NCBI RefSeq assembly: GCF_001418335.1
Contig: NZ_LIPP01000258.1
Coordinates: 1-49,777 of the forward strand
Origin: Streptomyces aurantiacus
GTDB taxonomy: Bacteria; Actinomycetota; Actinomycetes; Streptomycetales; Streptomycetaceae
DNA length: 49,777 bases
Reading direction: 5' to 3'
How positions within the stretch are numbered: position 1 is the stretch's first letter; the number at the start of each line of letters is the position of its first letter. The position numbers and the translations under genes are program-made. Under the pieces are notes generated by a model that saw nothing but the letters and a program-made list of their open reading frames with translations, was not told the DNA's origin and ran no database searches. This document shows, piece after piece, positions 1-8,854 of this stretch.

Positions 1-1
1 C

Positions 2-1318
2 CCGGAGCCCCCAGCGGCCCCGGCCCCGGTGCCGACCACTGCCCCGGCGCAGCCGCGCGCCGCGCAGCCCCTGCCCGCCGAGGCCGCGGCGCCGCCCGTC
101 GACCCCAACTCGACCCAGGGCCGGGCGATCAGCGTCCGTACGCTCGGGCAGGGTGTCCCGTTCGGCCGCCGCATGATCGACGCCCAGCAGCCCAAGCCCG
201 GCCGGGGGGCGTCTCCCGCACCTCAGAATCAGGCACAGAACCAAGCACAGGCACAGGCACAGGCGCATGCACAGCCCGCGGCGCCCGCCGCGGGAACCGC
301 GCCGCAGCCCCAGGCGCCCACGCCTCCCCCGCACGCGACCAACGGTTCCGGGCGGCGCCGCAAGCTCGGCACCCGCCCCGATCCGGTCACCGAGCAGCCG
401 GACGCGGCGGCGCGCTCGCACCCGGGGAGCGGGGGGCAGCAGTCCCGGCTCGCCCACACCACCGAGGGCACCGGTCGCTCGTACGCCATAGGAGCACCGG
501 ACGTAAACGCCGATGAAGGGCCCGAGCCGCTCGACGGCCCCGGCGGCGCGGTGGAGGTCGCGAACCAGACCCACCCGCAGCCGATGGACGACGAGCTGCC
601 ACCGGAGCCGCTGGACAACCCGCGCCGACTGCTGGTCTGGCCCGCGCCGGACATCACCACGCAGCAGGCGCTGAGCGACCGAGGCTACCGGCCCGTCATC
701 GTCCACTCCCGCGAGGAGGTCGACGCGCAGATCGCCGCCTTCCCGGCCGCGCTGTTCGTCGACCCGCTCACCGGCCCGATCACCCGCACGGCGCTCCAGT
801 CGCTGCGGCAGGCCGCTGTGGCCGCCGAGGTGCCGGTCCTGGTGACGGCGGGTCTCGGCCAGGCGACACGCGAGGCGGCGTACGGGGCCGACCCCGCCGT
901 ACTCCTCAAGGCACTGGCGCCGCGCGACAGCGAGCAGCACCCGCCGCGCGTCCTCCTCATCGAGGAGCACGCCGAGATCGCGCTCGCGCTGACCTCGACG
1001 CTGGAGCGGCGCGGAATGCAGGTCGCGCGGGCCTCGTCCGACGAGGACGCGGTCACGCTGGCCGGGCAGATGCGGCCGAACCTGGTGGTGATGGACCTGC
1101 TGCAGGTACGCCGCCGGCGCGCCGGGATCGTCGACTGGCTGCGCGCGAACGGCCAGCTCAACCGCACGCCTCTCGTCGTCTACACCGCGGCCGTCGACCC
1201 GGCCGAACTGCCGCGGCTTGCCGCGGGGGAGACAGTGCTGTTCCTGGCCGAGCGATCGACGAGCGCCGAGGTGCAGGACCGGCTCGTGGACCTGCTGGCC
1301 AGGATCGGCACGAACTGA
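2..1318 (+). CDS. C-terminal part of a hybrid sensor kinase / response regulator (5' partial)
   Basis: The reading frame is open to the left edge, so only the C-terminal 438 codons are present. The first half is a Pro/Ala/Gln-rich low-complexity linker. The last ~120 residues form a CheY-like receiver domain: it begins with VLLIEEH, has VVMDL supplying the candidate phospho-accepting Asp, and has YTA at the usual Thr position. The first acidic pair is E-E rather than D-D, and the conserved Lys is not obvious, so phosphorylation may be weak or absent. A second receiver-like stretch (VHSREEVDAQIAAFPAALFVDP) lies about 100 residues earlier and is probably a pseudo-receiver. The kinase part, if any, is outside the window; 'sensor kinase' is inferred from this architecture. 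It converges on the acyl-CoA ligase gene, with parS between them. Confidence 0.6.
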   Translation, partial: PEPPAAPAPVPTTAPAQPRAAQPLPAEAAAPPVDPNSTQGRAISVRTLGQGVPFGRRMIDAQQPKPGRGASPAPQNQAQNQAQAQAQAHAQPAAPAAGTAPQPQAPTPPPHATNGSGRRRKLGTRPDPVTEQPDAAARSHPGSGGQQSRLAHTTEGTGRSYAIGAPDVNADEGPEPLDGPGGAVEVANQTHPQPMDDELPPEPLDNPRRLLVWPAPDITTQQALSDRGYRPVIVHSREEVDAQIAAFPAALFVDPLTGPITRTALQSLRQAAVAAEVPVLVTAGLGQATREAAYGADPAVLLKALAPRDSEQHPPRVLLIEEHAEIALALTSTLERRGMQVARASSDEDAVTLAGQMRPNLVVMDLLQVRRRRAGIVDWLRANGQLNRTPLVVYTAAVDPAELPRLAAGETVLFLAERSTSAEVQDRLVDLLARIGTN

Positions 1319-1337
1319 ACGTCAGCGCATAGAGGTT

Positions 1338-1367
1338 GGGGCGTTGTTTCACGTGAAACAACGCCCC
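1338..1367. promoter_or_regulatory. parS: parS, chromosomal ParB-binding site
   Basis: The 16-mer TGTTTCACGTGAAACA at 1345-1360 matches the actinobacterial parS consensus exactly. It is embedded in a 30-bp perfect palindrome (1338-1367) whose outer arms are GGGGCGT and ACGCCCC. It lies in the 77-bp gap between two convergent genes, so the extra arms may also let the transcript fold as a bidirectional terminator. ParB loads here for segregation and nucleoid organisation; in Streptomyces these sites cluster around oriC. Confidence 0.9.
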
Positions 1368-1395
1368 AGTCGCAGGAATGCGCCAAGAGCACCCG

Positions 1396-3054
<1,659 letters not shown>

Positions 3055-3116
3055 GGCGTCCTCCCGGGGGCGACATTGCCTACGCGGTAGTAAAGGTTGG
3101 GCTGATTCTGCTCACG

Positions 3117-3128
3117 TACCGCGCGGTA
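3117..3128. promoter_or_regulatory. Palindromic operator candidate upstream of the acyl-CoA ligase
   Basis: TACCGCGCGGTA is a perfect 12-bp palindrome about 63 bp upstream of the ligase start. A related shorter copy, TACGCGGTA, lies at 3081-3089. Paired related palindromes ahead of a fatty-acid gene are typical of TetR-family control, but no regulator gene is adjacent. The rest of 3055-3249 shows nothing else recognisable. Confidence 0.35.
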
Positions 3129-3249
3129 TGTCACTACTCCAGGGGGATCGATCACATCACGGCAAGTACTGCTTGCCCGGCCCCGTGCTCTGTTCGCCCT
3201 GCGTCCTGTGCTTACGCCGCGCCTCGCAGGTCAGCCCGCGCCAGGCAGT

Positions 3250-3795
3250 TCAGCGCACGGGGCCCAGCTCAGGGTCCTCACGGAGCTTGCCCAGCGCGCG
3301 CGACACGGCCGACTTCACCGTGCCGACCGACACGCCCAGCACCTCCGCCGTCTGCGCCTCGCTCAGGTCCTCGTAGTACCGCAGTACTACCATCGCCCGC
3401 TGCCGCGCGGGCAGCTTCGCGATCGCGCGCCACATCGCGTCGTGCAGCGCCTGCTGCTCCGCCGGGTCCCCGGCCGGCGGGGCGGCGGGCTCCGGCAGTT
3501 CGTCGCACGCGAACTCGTCGACCTTCCGCTTGCGCCACTGCGATGTCCGCGTATTCACCAGCGCCCGCCGCACATAGCCGTCGAGCGCCCGGTGGTCCTC
3601 GATCCGCTCCCACGCGACGTACGTCTTGGTGAGGGCGGTCTGCAGCAGGTCCTCCGCGTCGCACGGGTTCGCGGTCAGCGAGCGCGCGGTACGCAGCAGC
3701 ACGGGTTGGCGAGCCCTCATGTACGAGGAGAACGACGGGTACGCATGGGTCCGCGTCGCTACGTTCGAAGCGCTGGTGCAGACGGATGTGGTCAT
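3250..3795 (-). CDS. SigE-family ECF RNA polymerase sigma factor
   Basis: 181 residues. Region 2 (FSSYMRARQPVLLRTARSLT, then DAEDLLQTALTKTYVAWERI) and region 4 (LPARQRAMVVLRYYEDLSEAQTAEVLGVSVGTVKSAVSRAL) are both clear, joined by a short acidic linker. This is the actinobacterial 'SigE family' of small ECF-like sigma factors. No anti-sigma gene is adjacent, so regulation is probably transcriptional or by an unlinked partner. ATG start at 3795 with a modest GGAG ahead of it. Its upstream region contains the 28-bp palindrome at 3990. Confidence 0.93.
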   Translation of the reverse strand: MTTSVCTSASNVATRTHAYPSFSSYMRARQPVLLRTARSLTANPCDAEDLLQTALTKTYVAWERIEDHRALDGYVRRALVNTRTSQWRKRKVDEFACDELPEPAAPPAGDPAEQQALHDAMWRAIAKLPARQRAMVVLRYYEDLSEAQTAEVLGVSVGTVKSAVSRALGKLREDPELGPVR

Positions 3796-3989
3796 GGCTC
3801 CACGCTAGGATCGCCCCTGCTCCAGCGGATCGGCCGCAGGTCCCGAAGCCGTGTCCGCCTCAGGTTGTAGGAGGGGGGCGGGCCCCACCTCCTGAAGGTG
3901 GACGTGAGGGTGCGGACCCCTGAGGGTTCGGCCCTGAGAGACCGCTCCCGGCACACTCTTCCGGCAGTAGCCCCGATCCCGGCGTGATG

Positions 3990-4017
3990 CAGGAGGAGTA
4001 CGGCCGTACTCCTCCTG
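3990..4017. repeat. 28-bp perfect palindrome
   Basis: The two 14-bp halves are CAGGAGGAGTACGG and its exact reverse complement, with no loop. It lies between the leftward sigma-factor gene and the 3' end of the leftward DUF1906 gene, about 200 bp upstream of the sigma-factor start. A loop-free palindrome fits a dimeric-protein operator better than a terminator. Nothing else is recognisable in 3796-4054. Confidence 0.6.
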
Positions 4018-4054
4018 AGCGCCATCGCACCACCACCACCGCACCACCGGCAGC

Positions 4055-4966
4055 TCAGCCGATGCGGGCGACCGGCGCGTGCATCAGATTGCGGTCGATG
4101 AGCAGCGTACGGCCGCCGTGCCGTTCCCGTACGTTCCCCGCGTACTGGTGGACGCGCCGCGCGGGCATCCACGCGTTCTTCCGCAGTACGGGCTCGCTGT
4201 GCAGCCCGTTCTTCACGCCCCACCGCGCGAACCACACCACCTTGGGCAGATCCGCCACACCGGCCCGCCGCGAGCGCTCCATGTGGCGGACGCCCGACTC
4301 GGCGCTGCTGTAGAACCCGGGCAGATACCCCTGGCGCGACACCTCACGGTCCCATCCCCGCACGAACAGGAGTGTGGAGCGGCCACATTTCTCGTTCCAG
4401 TACGCGTAGGCCTCCATGTCCAGGAAGAGCGGGCTGCCGGGCCGGATTCCGAGCGCGGTCGCCCTCTGCACGGCGTCGCGGGCCTCCGCCGTCCCCTGGT
4501 TCCAGGGGTGCCGTCCGATGCGTACGTTCTTCTTGTGCCGCGAGAGCACACAGGTCGACTGCGAGCCCACGTACAGCGGCAGCACCCGCCAGCCCTGGCC
4601 CTGCACCGTCCGCATCCAGCCGTGACTCAGATGGGGCTGTGACCGGCAGGCCCGCCCTCGACCGCCGAAGTAGACACCCACGGCCCGGTACGGGGAGGCC
4701 CGCCACCGCCGCATGGTGTCCGCGGACGGCGCCCGGCAGGTGTCGAACGCACGGCCCTTGAACGTGACCGCCTTCGGTCCCGCGCCGGACTCCCGGCCCC
4801 GGGCTCCCTCCGGCACGGCGGCGCCCGACGACCATGATCCCGCCACCCCTGATGGCCCGGCCGCCACCGATGGCCCGGCCGCCGCCGGTGGTGCCGCCGT
4901 GAGCCCCAGCAGGAGCAGCACGAACCCGAATCCGACGATCATCTTGTGACAACGCAGCCAATGCAT
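4055..4966 (-). CDS. Secreted DUF1906 (glycoside-hydrolase-like) protein
   Basis: About 303 residues from the preferred ATG at 4966; an ATG at 4942 is an alternative, and the longer frame to 5056 lacks a ribosome site. The N-terminus is a signal peptide (basic MHWLRCHK, hydrophobic core MIVGFGFVLLLLGLTA, Ala-rich cleavage region). After an Ala/Gly/Pro linker the mature part begins GRAFDTCRAPSADTMRRW and continues with YRAVGVYFGGRGRAC, LPLYVGSQS, LFLDMEAY and LPGFYSSAESG. This is the TIM-barrel DUF1906 family related to Rv2525c, exported and possibly acting on the cell wall. DMEAY supplies the acidic pair found in these glycosidase-like folds. Enzymatic activity is unproven for the family. Confidence 0.85.
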   Translation of the reverse strand: MHWLRCHKMIVGFGFVLLLLGLTAAPPAAAGPSVAAGPSGVAGSWSSGAAVPEGARGRESGAGPKAVTFKGRAFDTCRAPSADTMRRWRASPYRAVGVYFGGRGRACRSQPHLSHGWMRTVQGQGWRVLPLYVGSQSTCVLSRHKKNVRIGRHPWNQGTAEARDAVQRATALGIRPGSPLFLDMEAYAYWNEKCGRSTLLFVRGWDREVSRQGYLPGFYSSAESGVRHMERSRRAGVADLPKVVWFARWGVKNGLHSEPVLRKNAWMPARRVHQYAGNVRERHGGRTLLIDRNLMHAPVARIG

Positions 4967-5035
4967 GGGCCGAGTCAATGGCCCCGCCCTCGCTGTCAGG
5001 CTCAAACACGCGCCACATTCATCCGTCCGCCCCGC

Positions 5036-5113
5036 AATCAGCCCCGATCGTCCCAACCCCGGATCAGCCCCGATCGTCCGAACCCAGAATCAGTCCCGAC
5101 GTCGGAACCCCCG
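5036..5113. repeat. Three tandem copies of a 26-bp unit overlapping a gene end
   Basis: Units at 5036-5061, 5062-5087 and 5088-5113 begin AATCAGCCCCGATCG, GATCAGCCCCGATCG and AATCAGTCCCGACG. The second and third units encode the C-terminal residues and stop codon of the thiolase-like gene; the first lies beyond it. Confidence 0.6.
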
Positions 5114-6236
5114 TACCGGCGGTCACCAGCACGCGCCCCGCTCCCGGTACCTGGTTCACGGATGACCCGCGCAGTTGCCGTACTCCCTCCGCCACCCCGT
5201 TCATCCCGTGCAGGTACGCCTCCCCGAGCTGTCCTCCGTGGGTGTTCAGCGGCAGCCGCTCCGCCGCCACGAAGTCCGCGGCCTCACCCGGCTCGCAGAA
5301 CCCGAACTCCTCCAGCTGCGTCAGCACGAACGGCGTGAAGTGGTCGTACAGGATCCCCACGTCGATCCCGGCCGGCGTCAGCCCCGACGTACGCCACAGC
5401 TGCCGCGCCACCACGCCCATCTCCGGCAGGCCCGTCAGGTCGTCCCGGTAGAAGCTGGTCATCTGCTCCTGCGCCCGGCCCGCGCCCTGAGCGGCCGCGA
5501 CGATCACGGCCGGCGGATGCGGCAGGTCGCGGGCCCGCTCCACCGAGGTGACGACCAGGGCCTGACCGCCGTCGGTCTCCTGACAGCAGTCGAGCAGCCG
5601 CAACGGCTCGACGATCCGGCGCGACGCGGCATGGTCCGCGAGCGTGATCGGCCTGCCGTGGAAGTACGCCGCCGGATTGGTCGCCGCGTGCTTCCGGTCG
5701 ACGACCGCGACCTGCCCGAACGCCTCGGCCGTCAGCCCGTACGTGTACAGATAGCGCTGGGCCGCCATCGCCACCCAGGACGCGGGCGTGAGCAGTCCGA
5801 AGGGCAGCGCCCAGCCCAGCGCGGCACCCTCGGCCGACGGCTCCCGGCGCTGGACCCCGGAACCGAACCGCCGCCCCGACCGCTCGTTGAACGCCCGATA
5901 GCAGACCACCACGTCGGCCACGCCCGCGGCCACCGCGAGCGCCGCCTGCTGGACGGTCGCGCAGGCCGCCCCGCCGCCGTAGTGGACCCGGGAGAAGAAG
6001 GACAGCTCGCCCATGCCGGCCGCCTGCGCGACGGTGATCTCGGGGCTCGTGTCCATCGTGAACGTCACCAGGCCGTCCACATCGCCCGGCGTGAGCCCCG
6101 CGTCGTCCAGCGCGGCCCGCACCGCCTCCACCGCGAGCCGCAGTTCGCTGCGGCCCGAGTCCTTGGAGAACTCGGTGGCGCCGATGCCGACGACGGCGGC
6201 CCGCCCGCCGAGACGGTCCCTCGTCCGTACGCTCAT
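5064..6236 (-). CDS. ltp2: Thiolase-fold lipid-transfer protein, Ltp2-like aldolase
   Basis: 390 residues of the SCP2-thiolase-like (lipid-transfer protein) family. Landmarks: AAVVGIGATEFSKDSGRSELRLAVEAVRAALDDAG at the N-terminus, HYGGGAACATVQQAALAV at the thiolase nucleophile-elbow position, and VNQVPGAGRVLVTAGTGVPTSGLIL at the C-terminus. It is the last gene of a five-gene operon and overlaps the MaoC gene upstream by 4 bp. In mycobacteria Ltp2 needs a DUF35 partner to carry out the retro-aldol cleavage releasing propionyl-CoA from a steroid side chain; that partner domain is in the gene at 7841. The actual substrate here is unknown, since Streptomyces usually lacks the full sterol pathway. 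Confidence 0.85.
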   Translation of the reverse strand: MSVRTRDRLGGRAAVVGIGATEFSKDSGRSELRLAVEAVRAALDDAGLTPGDVDGLVTFTMDTSPEITVAQAAGMGELSFFSRVHYGGGAACATVQQAALAVAAGVADVVVCYRAFNERSGRRFGSGVQRREPSAEGAALGWALPFGLLTPASWVAMAAQRYLYTYGLTAEAFGQVAVVDRKHAATNPAAYFHGRPITLADHAASRRIVEPLRLLDCCQETDGGQALVVTSVERARDLPHPPAVIVAAAQGAGRAQEQMTSFYRDDLTGLPEMGVVARQLWRTSGLTPAGIDVGILYDHFTPFVLTQLEEFGFCEPGEAADFVAAERLPLNTHGGQLGEAYLHGMNGVAEGVRQLRGSSVNQVPGAGRVLVTAGTGVPTSGLILGSDDRG

Positions 6237-6727
6237 GCCGGGCCCTCCGCGTTCTTCCCCGGCATCGTGACGGGCAGCGTGACGGGCAGCGTGACCGTGA
6301 CCGTCCCCGTGACGTGGTTGCCGAGGCCGTTGGCACCGACGACCCGCACCGTCGCCGTGTCACCCCGGACGTCTTCCACCACACCGGTCAGCACCATGGT
6401 GTCGCCCGGATGGTTGGGCGCGCCCAGTCTGATCGCCACCCTGCGCAGCACGGCCGCGGGCCCGAAGTGGTCCGTGACGTAGCGTCCGACCAGCCCGTTG
6501 GTCGTCAGGATGTTCATGAAGATGTCCGGCGCACCCTTCTGCCGCGCCAACTCCGCGTCGTGGTGCACGTCCTGGTAGTCCCGCGAGGCGATCGCCCCGG
6601 CGACGACGAGCGTGCGAGTGATCGCGATCTCCAGCGGCGGCAGCGCGTCACCGGCCCGCACCGACCCGGCATCGGCGGTCACACCATTCTCGCCATTCTC
6701 GCCGTTCTCGCCGTTCACGCCGGTCAT
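6233..6727 (-). CDS. chsH1: MaoC-family hot-dog enoyl-CoA hydratase (ChsH1-like)
   Basis: 164 residues with a single hot-dog domain. The hydratase segment IASRDYQDVHHDAELARQKG carries the Asp/His dyad, followed by the IFMNILTTNGLVGRYVTDHFGP helix. In the mycobacterial igr operon this small MaoC subunit pairs with the MaoC half of ChsH2. Start and stop overlap the neighbours by 4 bp on each side, implying coupled translation. Odd features: the N-terminus carries NGENGENGENG and the C-terminus TVTVTLPVTLPVT, both encoded by short tandem DNA repeats and not expected in the family. Confidence 0.85.
   Translation of the reverse strand: MTGVNGENGENGENGVTADAGSVRAGDALPPLEIAITRTLVVAGAIASRDYQDVHHDAELARQKGAPDIFMNILTTNGLVGRYVTDHFGPAAVLRRVAIRLGAPNHPGDTMVLTGVVEDVRGDTATVRVVGANGLGNHVTGTVTVTLPVTLPVTMPGKNAEGPA
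6267..6314. repeat. 12-bp tandem repeat in the MaoC gene 3' end
   Basis: GTGACGGGCAGC occurs at 6267-6278 and 6279-6290, followed by degenerate GTGACCGTGACC copies. On the coding strand it writes the VTLPVTLPVT tail. Confidence 0.6.
6684..6719. repeat. 9-bp tandem repeat at the MaoC gene 5' end
   Basis: Four 9-bp units (CCATTCTCG, CCATTCTCG, CCGTTCTCG, CCGTTCACG) lie just inside the start of the MaoC gene and encode the NGENGENGENG stretch. Confidence 0.7.
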
Positions 6728-7839
6728 GCGTTCCCCTCACCGTGCACGATCGACTCGCCCAGCTCCTGCAGCAGTTCGCTCCCGCACCCCAGGTACGCCT
6801 CCAACTGCCGCCCCCACAGGAAGTGCCGGTGCACGGGATGCTCAAGGTCCGCTCCCGTACCGCCGTGCAGATGCTGCCCGGCGTGGACCACCCGGTGCCC
6901 CGCCTCCGAAGCCCACCAGGCGGCGGTCAGCGCGTGCGCGGCGTAGTCCAGCCCCTCGTCCCTCCGCCACGCGGCCTCGTACGCCGTGACCCGTATCGCT
7001 TCGGTGTCCATGTGCGCGTCGGCCGCCCGGAGTTGGACGCCCTGCTTGGCCGCGAGCGGCCGCCCGAACTGCTCGCGGGTGTTGGTGTACGCCACGGCCC
7101 TGGCGACCGAGCCCGCGCACACCCCGGCCTGCAGCCCCGCGAAGGCGGTACGCGCGGTGGCGAGCACGTCGTCGTACGCATCGAAACGACCCTCGTCCGG
7201 GGCGCCGAGCCGCTCGGCCGGTGTGGCGTCCAGGGTCAGCCGTCCGGCCGACCACGGCGCGGTCAACTCGACGGGATCGCACCGCGCGTCGACGGTTCGT
7301 ACGAGCCAGAGCCGGTGTTCGGCGTCGGCGACCAGTACGTACGTGGCGTCGCGGAGCCACGGCACCACGGGAGCCACCCCACTCAACCGCCCCGGCCGCC
7401 CCCCTCGTACGGCGGGGTCGGCTCGCACGGCCGGGTCGGCTCGTACAGCCGGGTCGGCTCGCACAGCGGAGTCAGCCCGTACGGTGGAGTCGGTCAGGGC
7501 TCCGGTCACCACGACCGACCCGTCCGCGATCCCCGGCAGCAACCGCTCCCGCTGCTGCGCCGAGCCGTGCGCCGACACCGCCAGCAGCCCGTAGACACAG
7601 CTCGCGGCGAAGGGCACCTGGGCCGTCGTCCGCCCCTGCTCCTCCAGGACGAGCACCAGTCCGAGCAGCCCGGTCTCCGCGACGGCGGCCGGCAGCCCCG
7701 CCGCGCACAACGCCTTCCACAACTCACCGTCGCTGCCCGTCCCGGCGGCTGTCAGCCGCTCGTGCGTGGACAGGTCGCCGAAGATCCGCGCGGCCAGCTC
7801 GCGGGCTGCCGCCTGCTCCTCCGTCGGCGTGAAGTCCAT
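6724..7839 (-). CDS. Acyl-CoA dehydrogenase (FadE29/ChsE2-like subunit)
   Basis: 371 residues. N-terminal ACAD helices (MDFTPTEEQAAARELAARIF, LWKALCAAGLPAAVAETG), a middle beta domain, and a C-terminal flavin/helical domain with ARAVAYTNTREQFGRPLAAKQGVQ and AGQHLHGGTGADLEHPVHRHF. The HGGTG motif and RxQFGRP are characteristic. Mycobacterial igr ACADs act as alpha2beta2 heterotetramers from two genes; here the partner would be the ACAD at 8855. The beta domain contains about five copies of a hexapeptide close to AVRADP, written by an 18-bp DNA repeat, an unusual insertion. The gene begins 1 bp from the stop of the MaoC-DUF35 gene and overlaps the MaoC gene downstream. Confidence 0.88.
   Translation of the reverse strand: MDFTPTEEQAAARELAARIFGDLSTHERLTAAGTGSDGELWKALCAAGLPAAVAETGLLGLVLVLEEQGRTTAQVPFAASCVYGLLAVSAHGSAQQRERLLPGIADGSVVVTGALTDSTVRADSAVRADPAVRADPAVRADPAVRGGRPGRLSGVAPVVPWLRDATYVLVADAEHRLWLVRTVDARCDPVELTAPWSAGRLTLDATPAERLGAPDEGRFDAYDDVLATARTAFAGLQAGVCAGSVARAVAYTNTREQFGRPLAAKQGVQLRAADAHMDTEAIRVTAYEAAWRRDEGLDYAAHALTAAWWASEAGHRVVHAGQHLHGGTGADLEHPVHRHFLWGRQLEAYLGCGSELLQELGESIVHGEGNA
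7403..7496. repeat. 18-bp tandem repeat inside the acyl-CoA dehydrogenase gene
   Basis: Four full units start at 7417, 7435, 7453 and 7471 (type GTCGGCTCGTACAGCCGG), flanked by partial units. They are in frame and encode hexapeptides such as AVRADP. Confidence 0.8.
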
Positions 7840-7840
7840 G

Positions 7841-8821
7841 TCAGCCTCCGCCCCTTCCGACGGCCCGGAAGACCGGCAGCTCCAGGTCCTCGTCCACCCG
7901 CTCGAACTCCAGCCGCACCGGCATCCCGATCCGCACGCGGTCGTACGGCACCCCCACCACGTTGCTGATCATCCGCACGCCCTCGGCGAGTTCGACCAGC
8001 CCGACGGCATACGGCGGGTCGAAGGCGGGGAAGGGCGGGTGATGCATCACCACGTACGAGTAGACGGTCCCCTCGCCGGCCGCCTCGACCGTGTCCCACT
8101 CCAGGCACCCGCAGGAGTTGCACCCCGGCAGCCAGGGGAAACGCAGCGTCCCGCATTTCAGGCACCGCTGGATGAGCAGCCGGTGCCGGGACACGCCTTC
8201 CCAGAAACCGGCGTTGTCTCGATTGACGACGGGCCGAGGCCGCTGGGGCCGGGGAGCCGCCACGCTCTCCCCGGTGGCCGTCGCGCCCGCCGCGCCGCCT
8301 CTCCGTCGCTGCCCCGCGGCGGGTACGTACTTGAGGATCCGGAACCGATGCGTCCCTGCCGGCTCGTCCCCTGCCCGTACGTCCATCCGCGTCGTGACGA
8401 AGTACCCGGTGCCCAGCTTGGTCGTCTTGCGCTCGGAGACCGACTCGATCACCGAGTCGAAGGTGATCCGGTCCCCTGGCCGCAGTGGCCGCAGGTACTC
8501 CTGCTCGCAGTCGGTGGCCACCACCGAGACGTAACCGGCGTCGTCGAGCAGCGCGAGCAGTTCGACGTACGCCTCCGAGCGCCCCCCGTGCCCGGACAGG
8601 CCCCCCATCGTCCACGCCTGAAGCATGGTGGGCGGCGCGATGGCGTCCGCTCCGGCGTACGCCGGGTTCGTGTCCCCCATCGCCTCGCACCAGTGCCGGA
8701 TCATCGGTTCGTTGACCAGATCCTTGCCCACGCCTCCGACGGCCGCCCGCCCCACGTACGCCTTCAGCAGCGCAAAGACGTCCTCCGGCCCGTCACCGCC
8801 GGACGCGGCCTTCCCGCTCAT
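7841..8821 (-). CDS. chsH2: MaoC dehydratase / DUF35 OB-fold fusion protein (ChsH2-like)
   Basis: 326 residues with two domains. The N-terminal ~170 residues are a FAS1-type MaoC hot-dog (IRHWCEAMGDTNPAYAG, IAPPTMLQAWTMGG). After a basic linker comes a zinc ribbon (CLKCGTLRFPWLPGCNSCG) and an OB-fold DUF35 domain (YSYVVMHHPPFPAFDPPYAVGLVEL). This is the ChsH2 layout: the MaoC half forms the hydratase with ChsH1, and the DUF35 half activates Ltp2. Its position between the two ACAD genes differs slightly from the mycobacterial order, but the gene set is the same. Confidence 0.9.
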   Translation of the reverse strand: MSGKAASGGDGPEDVFALLKAYVGRAAVGGVGKDLVNEPMIRHWCEAMGDTNPAYAGADAIAPPTMLQAWTMGGLSGHGGRSEAYVELLALLDDAGYVSVVATDCEQEYLRPLRPGDRITFDSVIESVSERKTTKLGTGYFVTTRMDVRAGDEPAGTHRFRILKYVPAAGQRRRGGAAGATATGESVAAPRPQRPRPVVNRDNAGFWEGVSRHRLLIQRCLKCGTLRFPWLPGCNSCGCLEWDTVEAAGEGTVYSYVVMHHPPFPAFDPPYAVGLVELAEGVRMISNVVGVPYDRVRIGMPVRLEFERVDEDLELPVFRAVGRGGG

Positions 8822-8854
8822 CGCCGCCGCCCCCTGGTCATCGCCGCCCCTTGG

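Noticed and set aside
5284..6384. A 366-residue leftward frame overlapping the thiolase gene
   Set aside because: Arg/Gly-rich same-strand alternative frame with no family motifs; the thiolase frame is well supported.
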